Origin: an uncultured Tannerella sp.
GTDB taxonomy: Bacteria; Bacteroidota; Bacteroidia; Bacteroidales; Tannerellaceae
Assembly (NCBI GenBank): GCA_938036405.1
Contig: CALHPT010000082.1
Location: 1-15,455 of the forward strand
Length of the DNA stretch: 15,455 bases
Direction: 5' to 3'
Shown here piece after piece: positions 13,850 to 15,455 of this stretch. Under the pieces are notes generated by a model, which did not search any database, was not told the DNA's origin, and saw nothing but the letters and a program-made list of their open reading frames with translations. The translations under genes and the position numbers were made by a program. Every line of letters starts with the position of its first letter. Within the stretch, counting starts at the first letter, position 1.

Positions 13850-15223
13850 ATGGCACAGAAACCTTCAATCCCGAAAGGGACTCGCGATTTTACGCCCGTG
13901 GAGATGTCCCGGCGCAACTACATATTCGAAACCATACGTCAGGTTTACCACCTCTACGGCTACCGGCAGATTGAAACGCCCGCCATGGAGCAACTATCCA
14001 CCCTCATGGGTAAGTATGGCGAAGAGGGCGACAAACTGCTGTTCAAAATCCTAAACTCGGGCGACTTTCTCTCGGCTATCACCGACGACGACTGGAAGGA
14101 AAAAAGCCTTCCGAAGGTCTCGGCCAGGATCTCCGAGAAAGGCCTTCGATACGATCTTACGGTACCCTTTGCCCGATTCGTAGTCCAACACCGATCCGAA
14201 TTGACCTTCCCCTTCAAGCGTTACCAGATACAACCCGTTTGGCGTGCCGATCGCCCGCAGCGGGGCCGATACCGCGAGTTCTTCCAATGCGATGCGGACG
14301 TAGTCGGCAGTGACTCGCTGCTTTGCGAAGTGGAACTCATCCAGATCATGGACGAGGTCTTCCGACGTCTGGGCATCAATGTGGTGATCAAGATGAATAA
14401 CCGCAAGATTCTTGCCGGCATAGCCGAAGTGATCGGGGAGGCCGAACGGATCGTCGATATCACTGTGGCGATCGACAAGTTAGACAAGATTGGACGCGAG
14501 GGCGTAATCGCTGAGCTTCGGACAAAGGGCATCAGCGATTCGGCCATCGATCGCCTGCAGCCCGTGATAGGCCTCAGCGGTTCCAATCGGGAGAAGATGG
14601 CTGCCCTGCGTAGCGTATTGGAAGGCTCGGAGACAGGCATCCGCGGCGTGGAGGAGACGGAATACATTCTGGATCACATTGAGCGGCTGCCGATGAAGGC
14701 CGTCCTGGAGACCGATCTCACACTCGCGCGCGGACTCAATTACTACACGGGAGCCATTTTTGAAGTCAAAGCCCTCGACGTGGAGATCGGAAGCATCACG
14801 GGCGGCGGTCGGTACGACAATTTGACAGGCGTCTTCGGTATGGCCGGCCTTTCGGGCGTCGGCATCTCATTCGGCGCAGATCGCATTTACGATGTCCTAA
14901 ATCAGCTCGATCTCTATCCTGAAGACACGTTGCGAACCACCCAGCTGCTCTTTGTGCACTTCGGCGAGCGTGAGGCCAACTACCTCCTGCCGCTGATTGC
15001 CCGCGTGCGCGCTGCCGGCATTCGCGCCGAGCTTTACCCCGACGCCGCGAAGATGAAAAAGCAACTCGGCTATGCCGACGCAAACGCGATCCCCTTCGTG
15101 GCCCTTGTCGGCGAGGACGAGATGTCCACCGGCCGCATTCAGCTCAAGGACATGCGCAGCGGCGAGCAACGCGCCGTCACCCTCGACGAGCTAATCGCCG
15201 CCCTTAGCGAAAGCCATAACTAA
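13850..15223 (+). CDS. hisS: Histidyl-tRNA synthetase
   Basis: HisRS charges tRNA-His with histidine. It is a class II synthetase and works as a dimer. From MAQKPSIPKG at 13850 the product has 457 residues. Visible parts are motif 1 region PKGTRDFTP (8-16), YDLTVPFARFVVQH (101-114), motif 2 from FKRYQIQPVWRADRP through GRYREFFQCDAD (122-150), the histidine-A motif LARGLNYYTGAIFE (292-305), a GGGRYDNL loop, motif 3 GVGISFGADRIYD, and a C-terminal anticodon-binding domain from about 365. The motif 2 text GRYREFFQCDAD is closer to eukaryote/archaeal-type HisRS than to the E. coli form. The start is one base after the upstream peptidase stop, and a strong terminator follows. Confidence 0.97.
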   Translation: MAQKPSIPKGTRDFTPVEMSRRNYIFETIRQVYHLYGYRQIETPAMEQLSTLMGKYGEEGDKLLFKILNSGDFLSAITDDDWKEKSLPKVSARISEKGLRYDLTVPFARFVVQHRSELTFPFKRYQIQPVWRADRPQRGRYREFFQCDADVVGSDSLLCEVELIQIMDEVFRRLGINVVIKMNNRKILAGIAEVIGEAERIVDITVAIDKLDKIGREGVIAELRTKGISDSAIDRLQPVIGLSGSNREKMAALRSVLEGSETGIRGVEETEYILDHIERLPMKAVLETDLTLARGLNYYTGAIFEVKALDVEIGSITGGGRYDNLTGVFGMAGLSGVGISFGADRIYDVLNQLDLYPEDTLRTTQLLFVHFGEREANYLLPLIARVRAAGIRAELYPDAAKMKKQLGYADANAIPFVALVGEDEMSTGRIQLKDMRSGEQRAVTLDELIAALSESHN

Positions 15224-15244
15224 CTCCTCATCTCAAGCCTTTTG

Positions 15245-15292
15245 GCCGGATACTCGCCGAGCGTCGTCTCGAGCCGGTATCCGGCTTTTTTT
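15245..15292 (+). terminator. Intrinsic terminator of hisS
   Basis: GCCGGATAC (15245-15253) pairs perfectly with GTATCCGGC (15277-15285), and the arms are followed by seven T (15286-15292). The loop has its own small CGAG/CTCG pairing. It lies 21 bases after the hisS stop. Confidence 0.9.
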
Positions 15293-15312
15293 GTGCCCGC
15301 CCCCACGGATCC

Positions 15313-15441
15313 CTGCGGGCCATCGCCTGCATCCCATGAAACCACGCAGCAATCCCTGCGCCTATTCGGCCAAACTCCATGAAGGCCGAAATAACCCTCT
15401 GCATCTATCCGGCCAACTTGATGGCGATCATCGCCTTGATC
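15313..15441. repeat. Degenerate 43-bp repeat downstream of hisS
   Basis: CTGC starts at 15313, 15356 and 15399, each 43 bp apart. The first two units share CTGCG and CCATGAA at the same offsets. The second and third share C(T)AT(T/C)CGGCCAA at the same offsets. Overall similarity is low, so this is an old or decayed array. The second unit also contains a TTCGGCC/GGCCGAA hairpin (15365-15390). Confidence 0.5.
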
Positions 15442-15455
15442 TTCTTTTGCTTCCT
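15433..15455. repeat. Candidate dispersed hairpin element, copy 2 (cut by window edge)
   Basis: GCCTTGATCTTCTTTTG matches 1193-1209 exactly, and the next six bases match at four positions. The window ends before the rest of the element could be seen. Confidence 0.5.

Overview
The window looks like a piece of a Bacteroidales chromosome (Bacteroidota). Its base composition is GC-rich for that order, which would fit a Tannerella-like organism, but this species guess is recall and not proven here. The lineage call rests on three things. Several promoters match the Bacteroides-type TTTG / TAnnTTTG pattern. Shine-Dalgarno sites are mostly absent. The housekeeping proteins have Bacteroidales-style sequences (TrmD, HisRS, PurA, and an M49 peptidase with an HECLGH motif).

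Layout. Bases 1-398 hold no gene, only a strong hairpin and a 43-bp tandem repeat. From 399 to 6323 everything is on the minus strand: trmD, then the pta-ackA acetate pair with a clear terminator, then tRNA-His(GUG) with its own promoter and terminator, then ffh-folD. From 7270 to 15223 everything is on the plus strand: a small secreted Cys/Lys-rich protein, a ROK-family sugar kinase, an exported dipeptidyl peptidase III, a Fur-family regulator, purA, a membrane zinc metallopeptidase, and hisS. The last two are separated by a single base. Most units end in recognisable intrinsic terminators.

The two divergent gene blocks meet at a 946-bp gene-free region (6324-7269), the most unusual part of the window. 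It holds two 146-bp arms in inverted orientation, about 87% identical by hand alignment. They flank about 350 bp of AT-rich DNA. A 19-bp palindrome-like site, CTGTTTATG-N-CATAAACAG and variants, recurs there at exact 41-bp spacing: starts at 6532, 6573 and 6614, and again at 6861 and 6902, with decayed in-phase copies between. The spacing is close to four helical turns and suggests an array for one DNA-binding protein. Its role (origin, centromere-like site, non-autonomous element or operator) cannot be decided from sequence alone.

Three other gene-free stretches hold tandem repeats with a 43-bp period and unrelated unit sequences: 264-388, 11407-11712 and 15313-15441. The middle one supplies the last codons and stop of the Fur-family gene and runs up to the purA start codon.

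Functionally the genes cover central metabolism (acetate/acetyl-CoA, folate C1 units, AMP synthesis, sugar phosphorylation), translation and targeting (tRNA m1G37 methylation, tRNA-His and its synthetase, SRP protein), peptide degradation and metal-linked regulation. No defence system, CRISPR array, transposase or integrase was found.
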